64,000 nucleotides of DNA from Syntrophorhabdaceae bacterium. Lineage in GTDB: Bacteria > Desulfobacterota > Syntrophorhabdia > Syntrophorhabdales > Syntrophorhabdaceae. The stretch is taken from NCBI GenBank assembly GCA_035541755.1, contig DATKMQ010000167.1, forward strand, positions 1 to 64,000, read 5' to 3'. The translations under genes and the position numbers were made by a program. Positions 51,245-60,805 of the stretch are shown one piece after another. The notes beneath the pieces were generated by a model, which saw nothing but the letters and a program-made list of their open reading frames with translations, was not told the origin of the DNA and searched no databases. The stretch's first letter is position 1; each line of letters opens with the position of its first letter.

Positions 51245-52614
51245 TATCTTACCCCTATTGCTTTTTCAATGGTTGCCTGGGCATTCTTACAATCCGTGAG
51301 TGCCTGCGTGTACGCCACCTGGGCATTGCTCAAGTTGACGAGCGCGTCGGTCACCTCCAGGGGACTGCCCACACCGGCCTGATATCTCCCCGTGGCAAGA
51401 TCGACATTTTCTGTGGCCTGTTTCACCGTAAGCTCCGATGTGCCGATTCTTTCCTCCGCTTCCCGAAGGGTGAGGTATCCTTGCTGCACCTGGGAGTATA
51501 TGTCGAGCCGAAGCGACTGCTCGTTGGCCTTGAGAGCATCGTAATTGGCCTGCGCCTGGGCTACCTGGTATTTGGTGTAGAATCCGGTAAACAAAGGAAC
51601 GGAGAGATTTACCCCGTAGCTCCAGTTGTCGGTCAAGGGAAAATTGGTGCCGGAGTAATTGTAGTTCGCATTTCCGCTCAGCACCGGGAGGTATCCCTTG
51701 CGGGCGAGATCAATCGATGCCTTGGCCGCCTCCCCTTTCTTTATGAGAGACTGGAGATCGGACCTCTGGGCGTAAACCCTGGAGAGGGCATCCTCAAAGG
51801 CAAGTCCATACTTTACGTAGAAGAGATTGTCCTTAAGAGTATACTCAGGCGAACCTGATATTCCCATGGCATTGTTCAGAGTGACCCGGGAGAGCCTGAT
51901 TTGATTCTCTGCCTTGATAAGGTTGAGTCGCGCATTGCTTAAGTCGACCTCAGCTTTCGTTACGTCGATCCGTGCTCTCGTTCCCACATTATAAAAACCC
52001 TGGGCTTGATCGAGGTGCTGCTGGAATTGCTTGACCGATTCGGCGGCCACGTCCCTGTTTCTTTGGGCTTGGAGCACATTGTAGAACGCCTGCTTCACGT
52101 TAAACACGACCGTGTCCAGAAGGTTATTCAGATCGAAACGTGACGACTCTGTGTTCAAACTGCTGATAGTCACCTGCGTGGGCGTCTTTCCGAAATCGAA
52201 GATTGTCTGGTTTAAACCCACAGTGCTCGTATATTGATCGTATTTCCCCGGGGTGTCGATGCCCGAGTTGTTTGCGCCCGGGTAGATCTTGCTATAGGAG
52301 CCGGATGCGGCGATCTGCGGGTAGTAGTTTGCTTGAGCCTGCCCAATGGTAGCCTCGTTGGCTTTGACCGTGAACCGCCCTGCAAGTATGCTTGGTTGAA
52401 TCCTAAGCGCAGTGTCGATTGCCTGCTCTAACGTCAGTTCTGTCCCGGGGGTGATCGCCTGCGCGGATGCCGGCAGAGGCAACAAAAGAAAGAGCAAAAG
52501 CAGGAAGGCTAATAGCGTCCCGAGTTGCCGGGAAAATTGCGACACATCTTTGATTCCCGACTGACTGTTTGGATTTAGTGGACTCGTGCGAAGGCATGTG
52601 AGATCTGACCGCAT
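51244..52614 (-). CDS. TolC-family outer-membrane efflux protein
   Basis: About 456 residues. The frame is open to 52743, but the sigma-54 promoter at 52722-52738 lies inside that extension, and the ATG at 52614 follows AAGGGAGAG, so it is the real start. The signal peptide is at about residues 28-52 of this reading, preceded by a polar N-terminus of 25 residues, longer than normal. Two outer-membrane efflux repeats follow (QAKANYYPQIAASGSYSK-like QANYYPQIAASGSYS, then YAQRSDLQSLIKKGEAA), with the coiled-coil tunnel segments ending NAQATIEKAIG. It is the first gene of the tolC-macA-macB operon. Confidence 0.9.
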   Translation of the reverse strand: MRSDLTCLRTSPLNPNSQSGIKDVSQFSRQLGTLLAFLLLLFLLLPLPASAQAITPGTELTLEQAIDTALRIQPSILAGRFTVKANEATIGQAQANYYPQIAASGSYSKIYPGANNSGIDTPGKYDQYTSTVGLNQTIFDFGKTPTQVTISSLNTESSRFDLNNLLDTVVFNVKQAFYNVLQAQRNRDVAAESVKQFQQHLDQAQGFYNVGTRARIDVTKAEVDLSNARLNLIKAENQIRLSRVTLNNAMGISGSPEYTLKDNLFYVKYGLAFEDALSRVYAQRSDLQSLIKKGEAAKASIDLARKGYLPVLSGNANYNYSGTNFPLTDNWSYGVNLSVPLFTGFYTKYQVAQAQANYDALKANEQSLRLDIYSQVQQGYLTLREAEERIGTSELTVKQATENVDLATGRYQAGVGSPLEVTDALVNLSNAQVAYTQALTDCKNAQATIEKAIGVR

Positions 52615-52721
52615 AGTCTCTCCCTTAAAGAGTGGCTTAACGCGAAGTAACGGCGTATATGAGTTGCCAAGGTTACATAACGGAAAAATATGAATAGGTT
52701 TTACCACAATGTAGACCTTTT

Positions 52722-52738
52722 TTGCAATCATTGTGCCA
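52722..52738 (-). promoter_or_regulatory. consensus sigma-54 promoter of the tolC-macAB operon
   Basis: Minus-strand TGGCAC (52738-52733), five bases, TTGCAA (52727-52722), an exact match to the -24/-12 consensus with GG and GC separated by ten bases. The start of transcription would be near 52712, about 98 bases before the tolC-like ATG. No enhancer-binding protein gene is adjacent. Confidence 0.8.
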
Positions 52739-52833
52739 GTCACATATCGCGGGTAAGACGTCTGTTTACGCGCCTTGATTTCTCATAGGGTGATATGCGT
52801 TTCGACAAAAAAGTCTATTATGAATCCCTGTCG

Positions 52834-52847
52834 CGACAATCTTGTCG
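52834..52847. promoter_or_regulatory. 14-base palindrome, operator candidate
   Basis: CGACAA-TC-TTGTCG lies between the sigma-54 promoter and the Crp/Fnr gene. It is a possible site for that Crp/Fnr-type protein, but its sequence does not match the known FNR or Crp boxes. Confidence 0.4.
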
Positions 52848-52869
52848 AATACGCTCCGGATACAACTGG

Positions 52870-52914
52870 TGAAAGCGGTCTTGAAGACGATGGGTCATGA
52901 GTCGCTTTCAAGAC
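52870..52914. repeat. two overlapping inverted repeats
   Basis: TGAAAGCG (52870-52877) pairs with CGCTTTCA (52903-52910), and GTCTTGAA (52878-52885) pairs with TTCAAGAC (52907-52914). The arms overlap, so only one of the two structures can form at a time. Confidence 0.5.
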
Positions 52915-52970
52915 ATCCCTGAAACACCGATGACCAGCCTTGTCGTTGGCTGGACTCGCTATTTTACGGT

Positions 52971-52999
52971 TTGACAAGGAAGAATTTTTATAGTATCTA
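52971..52999 (+). promoter_or_regulatory. sigma-70 promoter of the Crp/Fnr regulator
   Basis: TTGACA (52971-52976), 17-base spacer, TATCTA (52994-52999), just before the likely starts at 53017 and 53041. Confidence 0.6.
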
Positions 53000-53016
53000 A
53001 TACCTCTCGGGAACCC

Positions 53017-53733
53017 TTGGACAATCTCAAGACATATGATATGAAAGCACAGGAGCAAATCAGGCTGGATGTGCTTAAGAGAAGCCGGCTGTTTGGAGGT
53101 CTCTTGCCGGCGGAGCTTAAGGATTTGATCGTCTATTCAACTTCAGTGCGCTACGACAAGGGGGCTTCGATCTTCAAGGAAGGGGATCGCGCGGACTTCT
53201 TTTATGCGGTTCAGGAGGGTCTGGTAAAACTTTACAAAGGGACCTTCTCAGGCAAGCATTTTACTTTCACCGTGGCAGGTCCAAGCGATACGTTGAATGC
53301 CACAGCGGTGTCAGGGGACAACTACTTCATGTCGGCCCAGGCATTAAACGAAGTTGTTCTGCTTAGGATCGGACGAACGCCTTATCTCGCTTTTTTATCC
53401 AAGCATCACACGGTTGCCCTTGAGCTTATCGCAATGCTCGCGCGTCGCCTCAACAGGGAATGTGACAGGGTTGTCGGGCTCCTGGGAGAGGACGTAGAAC
53501 ATCGACTCCTTATCTCCCTTTTCACGCTCGCACGAAAATTCGGCACCAGCCTGTCTCTGACCAGGGAAGAGCTCGCCAGCTGCGCGGGAACAACCACAGA
53601 AACCGCAATCAGGGTCCTCTCACGTCTCAAGAAACAGGGGATCATCAGTGGCACGGCCGAGAGGGGAGGCATAATTATTACAGACCTCACTAAACTGCAA
53701 AAGCTAGTAGCAGAAAATGAGGGCTGGATTTAG
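53017..53733 (+). CDS. Crp/Fnr-family transcriptional regulator
   Basis: 238 residues from a TTG at 53017; an ATG at 53041 is in frame and neither has a clear Shine-Dalgarno. The sensor domain is a cNMP-like roll (about 30-150) beginning FGGLLPAELKDL, lacking the FGExxL/RxA phosphate cassette, so it is not a cAMP sensor. The C-terminal winged helix includes SLTREELASCAGTTTETAIRVLSRLKK, the recognition helix. No N-terminal Fnr cysteine cluster is present, so heme or another ligand may be sensed. It diverges from the efflux operon and may act on the sites between them. Confidence 0.87.
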   Translation: MDNLKTYDMKAQEQIRLDVLKRSRLFGGLLPAELKDLIVYSTSVRYDKGASIFKEGDRADFFYAVQEGLVKLYKGTFSGKHFTFTVAGPSDTLNATAVSGDNYFMSAQALNEVVLLRIGRTPYLAFLSKHHTVALELIAMLARRLNRECDRVVGLLGEDVEHRLLISLFTLARKFGTSLSLTREELASCAGTTTETAIRVLSRLKKQGIISGTAERGGIIITDLTKLQKLVAENEGWI

Positions 53734-53743
53734 ACCGCTTTCG

Positions 53744-54175
53744 CTACTCCTCTTTTTTCACGTACGAACCCATAGGCGCCGTCGTAAAATGAAGGATCGG
53801 CCGTTTGATCTGTCTCACCCAATAAGGGCAGTGGCTCAAGCCCCTGGGCACGAAAATGAGACAGCTTTTCGTGACGAAATGCTGTTCTCCTCCGAGCCAG
53901 ATCTCCACCTCTGCCCCAAGATCATGTATATCCTCGGGATTTGTCCCGAAAAAGGCGATGACCTCGTCGTACTCATGCGTATGAGAAGGCGGAGGTACAT
54001 GCGCATCCGACTCCTTCAGATACCATGCCGCGGACAGATAGAACGCGCCGTTCACAACGGAATCGTCCAGGAAAAGTAGCCTTGCTCTTGATTTATCTGC
54101 ACTTTCGGGGCCCCCGTAGCCTTTGGGGACTTTCAGGTCTGTCACGATATGCTTGCCGTATTTAGTATCATCCAT
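53744..54175 (-). CDS. cupin-like protein of unknown function
   Basis: 143 residues, soluble, without a signal peptide. The sequence SHTHEYDEVIAFFGTNPEDI resembles a cupin metal motif, HxHxxE/D, and IFVPRGLSHCPYWV resembles the second cupin motif with one His, so a metal-binding barrel is likely. The substrate is unknown. It is convergent with the Crp/Fnr gene and lies upstream in strand order from nothing but the reductase genes that follow on the same strand after 65 bases, so it may be part of that catabolic module. Confidence 0.7.
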   Translation of the reverse strand: MDDTKYGKHIVTDLKVPKGYGGPESADKSRARLLFLDDSVVNGAFYLSAAWYLKESDAHVPPPSHTHEYDEVIAFFGTNPEDIHDLGAEVEIWLGGEQHFVTKSCLIFVPRGLSHCPYWVRQIKRPILHFTTAPMGSYVKKEE

Positions 54176-54240
54176 GGCTCATCTCCGTCTTATTCTCTTT
54201 CTTGTTCACTTTTGTTCCATATTCTCTCGGTCTCGCGCGG

Positions 54241-56319
54241 TCAGATTGCACGACCTATACGGGCTCCGTCTGAGATCGCCCCGTGCATAAGCCCGAACTC
54301 CCTGCAGTCGCCTATTTGAAATACCACCATTCCATCCTTTTCCAGTGTTTTACAGAGGCCGTTGTCAGGCGAAAGCGGTAACGCCAGGATGATGCTATCG
54401 GCTTCAAGGACCTTGCGTGTGCCCTCCTTGGTCGTTACAACGAGGCCTTCGTCGGTTATCCTCTCATAGGTAACCCCCGCCATTCTGGTGACACCCACCT
54501 TGTCGCACCACATGAAAAAACGCAGGGGTGTCTGGAAGGGCAGCCCATCTCCCAAGGTTTCCGCTGTATCCACGATCGTCACCTGTCTACCACGCATCAC
54601 AAGGAAATGAGCGAGCTGGCAGCCCTGGATGCCCCCGCCCATGATCACTACCCGTTTCCCGAGTGGCATAAAGACCTTTGTTAACCTGGAGAGAAGCCCG
54701 GGTCCTACAAACTTGAGGATACGCTTGAGCATTCGATGGAGGTTATCGCTCTTTACCACTTTCCGATTGTCGATGCCCGGTATGCCAGGGATAGCCGCCA
54801 ATCCACCCGTGCCGAGAATCACGACATCAGGGTGCAGATTCTTGATCGTAGACAGGTCAGCTGATTCGCTAAGTCTCAGCACGACACCCGCTTTTCTCAA
54901 CTGCCCTTCATAATAACGTATCGCGTTGAGAAGCGACTCAAGCTCTCGTTCCTTCACCGTAGCCGCAATAGGGACGAGTCCTCCGAGCCTTCCCGCCTTG
55001 TCACAGAGCGTCACCTCATGTCCTCTGAGCGCGGCCACACGAGCGGCCTCCATACCGGCGAGGCCCCCACCGATAACTAACACCCGTTTCTTCTTCTCAG
55101 CAGGCGTGATCGCATACTCGCGTTCCTTGCCCGCTGCGGGGTTCATCCGGCATTTTTGCGGGTTATCACCCCTGCGTGAGTGGACGCAGTACCCGCATCC
55201 CGCACAGGGCACGATGTCGTCGAGTCTTCCGCTTTTCACCTTGTTCGGCAGCTCCGGGTCTGCTACGAGGCGTCTCGTCATGCCGATGAAGTCAAGCTTT
55301 CCCTGCCGCAAGGTCTCTTCTCCCAGCATCGGGTCCAGTCTGCCCGCACAAGCGACCGGCACTTTAACACCTCGCTTAATCGCCGCCGCGAGAGGCACAA
55401 TAATCCCTTTTCCACCCTTGCTCAGATCGAGCAGCCCGAGATCGAGGTGTTTCGGCGGCTCAGGGAAGAGAAGGTGCTCGGGAAGGAGCATACTCAGGTA
55501 ATCACCGTAGCCCGTGACCCTCACCTGAATAAGATCTGCACCCGCGGCTTCGATGAGCGGTGCCATTCCTTCCGCCTCCTCAAGGGTTGTGCCATTTGTG
55601 AGCCCGAACTCCACAGCGTTAATGTTGGTTGCGATGGGATAATCGCTCCCACAGAGTCTCTTCGCCTCCCGAATCGCTTCGCAATAAAATCTCGTCCGAT
55701 TTTCCAGACTGTCGCATCCGTATTCATCGTGACGCCTGTTCCAGAAACGCGAGAGAAAACAGTTGATGAAATGGTAATAGGAACCGTTGATTTCCACCCC
55801 GTCATAACCCGCTTTCTTGGCTCGCAGCGCTCCCTTGGCGAAGACCTCTACGAGTTCATGGATCTCAGGGATCGTAAGCTCGTGGCCCGGCACCCAGGCA
55901 TCTCCCGGCAGGTCCTTTTCTTCGATGCGGGAGACGGCCACCCGCTCGGGATTACCCATGCCTTCGAATCTCTCAAGCCATGGCCCGGCGTGCATGAATT
56001 GGACAAAGACCGGACAGTCGTATTTATGTATCTCATCCACCATTCGGCTATGGTAGGGGATACAGCTGTCATCATGAAACCTGAACCCTTTGGGTATAAA
56101 ATGAGTGCCTCTCGGCCATTCCACTCCACAGTTCTCGATTATGATAAGCCCGACACCGCCTCTGGCAAATGCCGAGTAGTATCCTGCCATCTCATCCGTC
56201 GGATTGCCGTCGAGCGCATAGCCGGAGCCCGCTGCTGTCTTGATGATCCGGTTCTTGGTTCTAAGACTCCCGATACGTCCCGGTTCCATGAGTCTATCGA
56301 AGCTTGTCATATCCGCCAT
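54241..56319 (-). CDS. old-yellow-enzyme type enoate reductase with FeS and FAD domains (BaiCD/2,4-dienoyl-CoA reductase-like)
   Basis: 692 residues from the ATG at 56319, which has AAAGGAG upstream (an earlier ATG at 56379 is less likely). The N-terminal TIM barrel (about 1-360) begins SFDRLMEPGRIGSLRTKNRI and binds FMN. A [4Fe-4S] cluster motif follows (PCAGCGYC and KCRMNPAAG). The C-terminal half has an FAD fold (KRVLVIGGGLAGMEAAR) and an NAD(P)H fold (RVVIMGGGIQGCQLAH). Such enzymes reduce C=C bonds conjugated to a carbonyl in anaerobes. It is followed by an FAD reductase gene 19 bases upstream and lies next to a Dpp/Opp-type transporter. Confidence 0.9.
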   Translation of the reverse strand: MADMTSFDRLMEPGRIGSLRTKNRIIKTAAGSGYALDGNPTDEMAGYYSAFARGGVGLIIIENCGVEWPRGTHFIPKGFRFHDDSCIPYHSRMVDEIHKYDCPVFVQFMHAGPWLERFEGMGNPERVAVSRIEEKDLPGDAWVPGHELTIPEIHELVEVFAKGALRAKKAGYDGVEINGSYYHFINCFLSRFWNRRHDEYGCDSLENRTRFYCEAIREAKRLCGSDYPIATNINAVEFGLTNGTTLEEAEGMAPLIEAAGADLIQVRVTGYGDYLSMLLPEHLLFPEPPKHLDLGLLDLSKGGKGIIVPLAAAIKRGVKVPVACAGRLDPMLGEETLRQGKLDFIGMTRRLVADPELPNKVKSGRLDDIVPCAGCGYCVHSRRGDNPQKCRMNPAAGKEREYAITPAEKKKRVLVIGGGLAGMEAARVAALRGHEVTLCDKAGRLGGLVPIAATVKERELESLLNAIRYYEGQLRKAGVVLRLSESADLSTIKNLHPDVVILGTGGLAAIPGIPGIDNRKVVKSDNLHRMLKRILKFVGPGLLSRLTKVFMPLGKRVVIMGGGIQGCQLAHFLVMRGRQVTIVDTAETLGDGLPFQTPLRFFMWCDKVGVTRMAGVTYERITDEGLVVTTKEGTRKVLEADSIILALPLSPDNGLCKTLEKDGMVVFQIGDCREFGLMHGAISDGARIGRAI

Positions 56320-56338
56320 GTGAGATCTCCTTTCGTTT

Positions 56339-57781
56339 TTATGTGTGCGATATGTACAATGCGGCGTGTTCGCCCGCAATTCTGCCGGAATTCACGGCAT
56401 AAGCAAATGCGGTACCCGTGAGCACATAGTTGTAGGTGTCTGAGGCCCACCCGCCCGTGTCATTTCCGGCAGCAAAGAGTCCCGGGATAGCCTTTTCGTC
56501 CTTTCCGAGCACTTCCATGCGTTCATTGATCTTGATCCCGCCGGTCGTCCCGTGAAAAGCCTGATGACATATGAGGGCATAGTAGGGTGGCCTCACGAGC
56601 GGTTGCAGATACCTGCGGTCTTTGTAAAAGAGCTCGTCAAACCCTTTGGCACAGCCGTCGTTGTACACCTGAATAGCGTGTAAGAGCTTCTTGGGGTCAG
56701 CCCCGATCCATCTCGCGATACCTTCCCATGAGTTCTCGATCCTGACCCGTCCCTCCTGTACTTCTTTTCGCAACTGCTTGTCTATATCTACCATTCGGGT
56801 TCCGGGGGGATACAGCCGGTGATGGCCCCTGATAAGCCCATCGTCAATGAAGCTCTGCTTAACGCTCTCATCAAAGATGGTGTAGCAAACTTTGCCCGGC
56901 TGCCTGTCGAGGGCATTAGCGCTCTCCGAAGGAACGTAGGTTGATTCGTCACAAAACCGCTCACCGCGCTTATTCACCCAGATGGTATTCGCCTCCACGG
57001 AAACGATCCCGACTTGCAACGTCCCCGTATAGAAGGGTCCCATGCTGAGAAGGTTGCCTAAGCCCTCTGAGGCGGCCCCTGCCTGTCTTGCGATCACGAA
57101 CCCGTCTCCCATAAGCGGGATACCATGTACGTGGGCGTCCTCGGTATAGTTGGGGCAGTAACGTTTGAGCATTTCTTTGTTGCCGGAGTAGCCCCCGGTG
57201 GCGATAATGACACTCTTCACCGGGATCGTTATTTCCCGTCCTTTGGTTTCGACGACAACACCTGAAACACCCTCGCCCTTGTTGAGAACTATCTTCTTCG
57301 CCGGTGTCTCTTTCATGAGCGTAACTCCCAACTCATCGCACTTGTCGATGAGCGTTCTTATGAGAGCGGCACCATAGCCTTTAGGTAAGTGGTAGACGCG
57401 CGGTACCTGGTTGAAGTATCCGTTCGGAACGTCCTCGAACGTGACCCCCAGCTTTTCCAGCCAGGCGATAGTATCGCCCGATTTGTCTATGAAAGTCCGG
57501 ATGATCTCCGGATTGATTTTCCAGTGAGAAAAGGACATACTCGCCTTGAAGAGATCTTCTTTACGTGCGTCGATGCGCAGCCTCTTTTGTACAGGACTTT
57601 CGGCGGCGAACAGGGCTCTGGCGAGCGCCGTGTTACCTCCGAAGACCTTGCGCTTTTCAAGAACGACGACTTTGGCCCCTTTTTCTGCAGCAGCAACGGC
57701 TGCAGCCATGCCGCCGCCGCTTCCCACCACTGCAATATCGTATCCGGGTTTCGCCCCTGTCAGTTTCTTTGATGATGCCAT
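56339..57781 (-). CDS. FAD-dependent fumarate reductase/ketosteroid dehydrogenase-like flavoprotein
   Basis: 480 residues. The N-terminal FAD motif is YDIAVVGSGGGMAAAVAAAEKG and the capping domain follows. The C-terminal segment containing HQAFHGTTGGIKINERMEV and GLFAAGNDTGGWASDTYN is the FAD-binding end typical of the FrdA/SdhA/KstD superfamily. There is no heme domain, FMN-binding domain or signal peptide, so it is cytoplasmic. It could reduce or oxidise an alkene bond next to a carboxyl or keto group. It sits directly before the enoate reductase gene and probably acts in the same pathway. Confidence 0.87.
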   Translation of the reverse strand: MASSKKLTGAKPGYDIAVVGSGGGMAAAVAAAEKGAKVVVLEKRKVFGGNTALARALFAAESPVQKRLRIDARKEDLFKASMSFSHWKINPEIIRTFIDKSGDTIAWLEKLGVTFEDVPNGYFNQVPRVYHLPKGYGAALIRTLIDKCDELGVTLMKETPAKKIVLNKGEGVSGVVVETKGREITIPVKSVIIATGGYSGNKEMLKRYCPNYTEDAHVHGIPLMGDGFVIARQAGAASEGLGNLLSMGPFYTGTLQVGIVSVEANTIWVNKRGERFCDESTYVPSESANALDRQPGKVCYTIFDESVKQSFIDDGLIRGHHRLYPPGTRMVDIDKQLRKEVQEGRVRIENSWEGIARWIGADPKKLLHAIQVYNDGCAKGFDELFYKDRRYLQPLVRPPYYALICHQAFHGTTGGIKINERMEVLGKDEKAIPGLFAAGNDTGGWASDTYNYVLTGTAFAYAVNSGRIAGEHAALYISHT

Positions 57782-57912
57782 ATATGTGCCTCCCTATCAG
57801 CTATTGTTATCATTGCATCGTTATCACGCGGTTGTGAGATCCCCGACCTCGCCGGTAATGTCCTTGTATTTTCTCTCTTGCGCATAAGGGAGCAGGTGGA
57901 GGCGCGTGTGCA

Positions 57913-58920
57913 TCAAAACAGAACACAGGCAACCTTGTGGGTCCCGGTGACGTCCTTCATCACGGGGACCGTTTCTCTGCATTCCTTTCTCGCCGACGGA
58001 CAACGGGGATGGAAAGCGCATCCGGGTGGAGCATTAAGCGGACTCGGCACGTCGCCCTTGAGAATGATATGATCCCGCATTTCCTCTATGGTGGGGTCAG
58101 GGATCGGAACCGCCGAAAGCAGGGCCCTGGTATAAGGGTGGAGAGGGTTCTCATAGAGGTCTTTCCAGTGCGTGATTTCCACGATGCGCCCGAGATACAT
58201 GACGGCAACCCGGTCGCTTATGTGGCGAACCACGGCAAGATCGTGAGCAATGAACAGGTACGTCAGGCCGAGCTTCTCCTGCAGTTCCTGCAGCAGGTTG
58301 ATGATTTGCGCTTGGATAGAGACATCCAGGGCGGATATGGGCTCATCACAAACGATGAAGGAAGGATCGGTGGCAAGCGCCCTGGCGATGCTCAACCGCT
58401 GCCTTTGCCCACCGCTAAACTCATGGGGCACACGATCTTCCATGGACGGGTCAAGTCCTACCATCCGAAAAAGTTCGGCGAGCCGCTCGCGGTACTCATG
58501 CCTGGTCGTGAAAAGCCGGTGGACCTTCATGGGCTCGCCAACGATATTGCCAGCCGTCTGCCGCGGGTCGAGTGAGCTGTATGGGTCCTGAAAGATCATC
58601 TGCATCTGGTGGCGCAACCGCCTCATTTGACTTCTTGTGAGCCCTGCAATGTCCTGTCCGTTGAAAACGATCTGACCCTGGGTAGGCTTGTAGAGGCGAA
58701 GAATACAGCGCGCCACCGTGCTCTTCCCGCAGCCTGACTCCCCGACAAGACCGAGCGTTTCTCCCTTTTTCACCGCAAACCCCACATCGTCAACCGCATG
58801 AACATGGGCCACAACCCTTCGGCGAAAACCTCTTACGATAGGGAAATACATCTTGAGGTCCTTCACTTCAAGGATGTTGCGGTCACGGTCTGTAGTAGGT
58901 TCATCTGCCAATGAATTCAC
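57913..58920 (-). CDS. oligopeptide/dipeptide ABC transporter ATP-binding protein (DppF/OppF type)
   Basis: 335 residues. Walker A is [13 protein letters not shown]-loop [14 protein letters not shown], signature [15 protein letters not shown], Walker [15 protein letters not shown]. The C-terminal oligopeptide/dipeptide extension (about 260-335) ends in the cysteine-containing [15 protein letters not shown] motif, possibly an FeS or metal site seen in this subfamily. The start overlaps the DppD stop as ATGA. It pairs with DppD to energise the transporter. Confidence 0.93.
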   Translation of the reverse strand: MNSLADEPTTDRDRNILEVKDLKMYFPIVRGFRRRVVAHVHAVDDVGFAVKKGETLGLVGESGCGKSTVARCILRLYKPTQGQIVFNGQDIAGLTRSQMRRLRHQMQMIFQDPYSSLDPRQTAGNIVGEPMKVHRLFTTRHEYRERLAELFRMVGLDPSMEDRVPHEFSGGQRQRLSIARALATDPSFIVCDEPISALDVSIQAQIINLLQELQEKLGLTYLFIAHDLAVVRHISDRVAVMYLGRIVEITHWKDLYENPLHPYTRALLSAVPIPDPTIEEMRDHIILKGDVPSPLNAPPGCAFHPRCPSARKECRETVPVMKDVTGTHKVACVLF

Positions 58921-59897
58921 CTCATATCAAGGGCGCATGCGGTATAATGATCGTCCCCGACGTTCCGCAGCTCGGGCCACGGCTTTTGTTTGCATGCGTC
59001 TACCCTGTAGGAGCAGCGAGGATAAAACGCGCAGTGACCGGGCATGCTGCTTAAGCTCGGAGGCAGCCCCGGGATGGGCACAAGCTTTCGGCCCTTGGGC
59101 TCATCGAGTCTCGGCACCGATTTAAGAAGGCCCACGGTATAGGGATGGCGCGGGGCTGCAAATATATCCTTGGATTTTCCTGATTCTATGACCCTGCCCG
59201 CATACATGACGTAGATCCTGTCGGCGTAACGCGCTACAACGCCGAGGTTATGGGTCACGACAAGTAACGCTGTATTGCTCTTCTTCACCATGTTCTTGAC
59301 GATTTCCAGAATCTGAGCCTGCGTGGTAACGTCAAGTGCGGTGGTTGGTTCATCGGCCACGAGCAGTTTGGGATTGCAGGAAAGAGCAATGGCTATCATG
59401 ACACGTTGCCTCATCCCGCCCGAGAATTGGTGGGGATACTGATAGAATCGTTCAATTGCATCAGGAATTCCCATGAGACGCAAGAGCTCGAGGGCCAATT
59501 CCCGTGCCGTCCGCTTATCCATCTTGAGATGGAGCATGACCGATTCCATAATCTGCGTGCCTATGGTGAGAGAAGGGTTGAGCGAGGTCATGGGTTCCTG
59601 AAAGATCATCCCCATCTTCCCGCCGCGTATCTCGCGCATCTTCTCGCTGTCCGCTTTGTATTTGAGGATATCCTCGCCTTCGAAGAGGGCCTCACCCGAC
59701 ACAATCTTGCCGGGAGGAGAGGCAATGAGCTGGAATACAGAGAGCTGACTTGCAGACTTCCCACAACCCGATTCGCCGACAAGCCCTACTACTTCTCCCT
59801 CGTCAATGTAGTAAGAAACGCCGTCTACGGCTCTCACCGTGGCCCTGTCCGTTCTGAATTCGGTTACAAGATTCTTTACCTCGAGAAGGTGCGCCAT
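58917..59897 (-). CDS. oligopeptide/dipeptide ABC transporter ATP-binding protein (DppD/OppD type)
   Basis: 326 residues. Walker [14 protein letters not shown], the Q-loop [13 protein letters not shown], signature [15 protein letters not shown] and Walker [15 protein letters not shown] are visible. The C-terminal oligopeptide-type extension contains [16 protein letters not shown]. It starts two bases before the DppC stop and is coupled to DppF. The pair gives two ATPase subunits for the heterodimeric Dpp/Opp transporter. Confidence 0.93.
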   Translation of the reverse strand: MAHLLEVKNLVTEFRTDRATVRAVDGVSYYIDEGEVVGLVGESGCGKSASQLSVFQLIASPPGKIVSGEALFEGEDILKYKADSEKMREIRGGKMGMIFQEPMTSLNPSLTIGTQIMESVMLHLKMDKRTARELALELLRLMGIPDAIERFYQYPHQFSGGMRQRVMIAIALSCNPKLLVADEPTTALDVTTQAQILEIVKNMVKKSNTALLVVTHNLGVVARYADRIYVMYAGRVIESGKSKDIFAAPRHPYTVGLLKSVPRLDEPKGRKLVPIPGLPPSLSSMPGHCAFYPRCSYRVDACKQKPWPELRNVGDDHYTACALDMR

Positions 59898-59899
59898 GG

Positions 59900-60793
59900 T
59901 CAGAGCGTACCTCTCAGCCTCGGATCAAGGGCGTCACGCAAACCATCTCCCACGAGGTTAAAGGCAATCACGATAAGCATGACGCAGAACCCCGGAGCAA
60001 AGGAGAGAACGGGATTACTCAGCAGGTATCGATAGCCGTCATTGACCATGGCTCCCCAAGCCGCGGCAGGTGGCTTGATACCTACGCCGAGGAACGAAAG
60101 CGATGCCTCCGAAAGAATCGCCACGCCGAGGTTCAGGGTGATGAGCACAATGAGAGGCGGCAGGCAATTAGGCACTATATGGAGGGTCATAATCCTCAAG
60201 TCGCTCGCTCCGATGACCTCCCCTGCGGTGACGTAATCGGCCTGTTTCACCGAAAGAACCTGGCCTCTCATGAGCCTTGCCTGGGTGGGAATGAGCGCGA
60301 CCCCGAGCGAAATGATCACGTTCCAGAGGCCCCCGCCCAGGGCAGCTGCAATGGCAAGGGCAAGCATAATGGGCGGGATCGCCATCATAGCGTCTATGAA
60401 GCGCATGATCACGGTATTGGTGATCTTTCCGAAATAGCCGGCGAAAAGCCCCAATGCCATGCCGATGATAGCTGCGATACCCACGGAGATGATGCCCACG
60501 GCCAGCGATATACGCGTTCCATAGATAATGCGACTGAGTTCGTCCCTCCCTAAGGGGTCCGTGCCGAGCATGTGTTCCCGAGAAGGAGACTCAAGCGCCT
60601 TGCCTAAATTCTGGGCATAAGGATCATACGGGGCAATAAGCGGCGCGAAGGCCGCGGTGAGTAAAAACAGGAGAATGACGACCGTACCGAAGATAACGAC
60701 CTTCCGTCCAAAAAAAACCCTTACGAATCGTTTAAACTCACTGGCTTTTGGAGGGAGCTCAAGAAGTTCCTCGGTGGTCGATGGGCTCATCAT
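59900..60793 (-). CDS. oligopeptide/dipeptide ABC transporter permease (DppC/OppC type)
   Basis: 297 residues. A cytoplasmic N-terminus of about 30 residues and a first membrane helix are followed by the DppC motif HMLGTDPLGRDELSRIIYGTRISL, then five further helices and the EAA loop EVIGASDLRIMTLHIVPNCLPPLIV. It forms the channel with the DppB-type permease, whose gene ends 13 bases upstream. Confidence 0.93.
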   Translation of the reverse strand: MMSPSTTEELLELPPKASEFKRFVRVFFGRKVVIFGTVVILLFLLTAAFAPLIAPYDPYAQNLGKALESPSREHMLGTDPLGRDELSRIIYGTRISLAVGIISVGIAAIIGMALGLFAGYFGKITNTVIMRFIDAMMAIPPIMLALAIAAALGGGLWNVIISLGVALIPTQARLMRGQVLSVKQADYVTAGEVIGASDLRIMTLHIVPNCLPPLIVLITLNLGVAILSEASLSFLGVGIKPPAAAWGAMVNDGYRYLLSNPVLSFAPGFCVMLIVIAFNLVGDGLRDALDPRLRGTL

Positions 60794-60805
60794 GCAAACT
60801 CCTTC

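Larger units (their letters stand above)
52615..53016. other. regulatory region between the efflux operon and the Crp/Fnr gene
   Basis: 402 bases, divergently transcribed on both sides. It contains the sigma-54 promoter for the efflux operon (52722-52738), a 14-base palindrome at 52834-52847, two mutually exclusive inverted repeats in 52870-52914 and a sigma-70 promoter for the rightward gene (52971-52999). No coding frame was recognised. Confidence 0.7.

Noticed and set aside
55180-56421. Open frame of 413 codons on the plus strand across the enoate reductase gene
   Set aside because: It is antisense to a well-supported flavoenzyme and has no family-like segments or ribosome site; such frames arise from codon bias.
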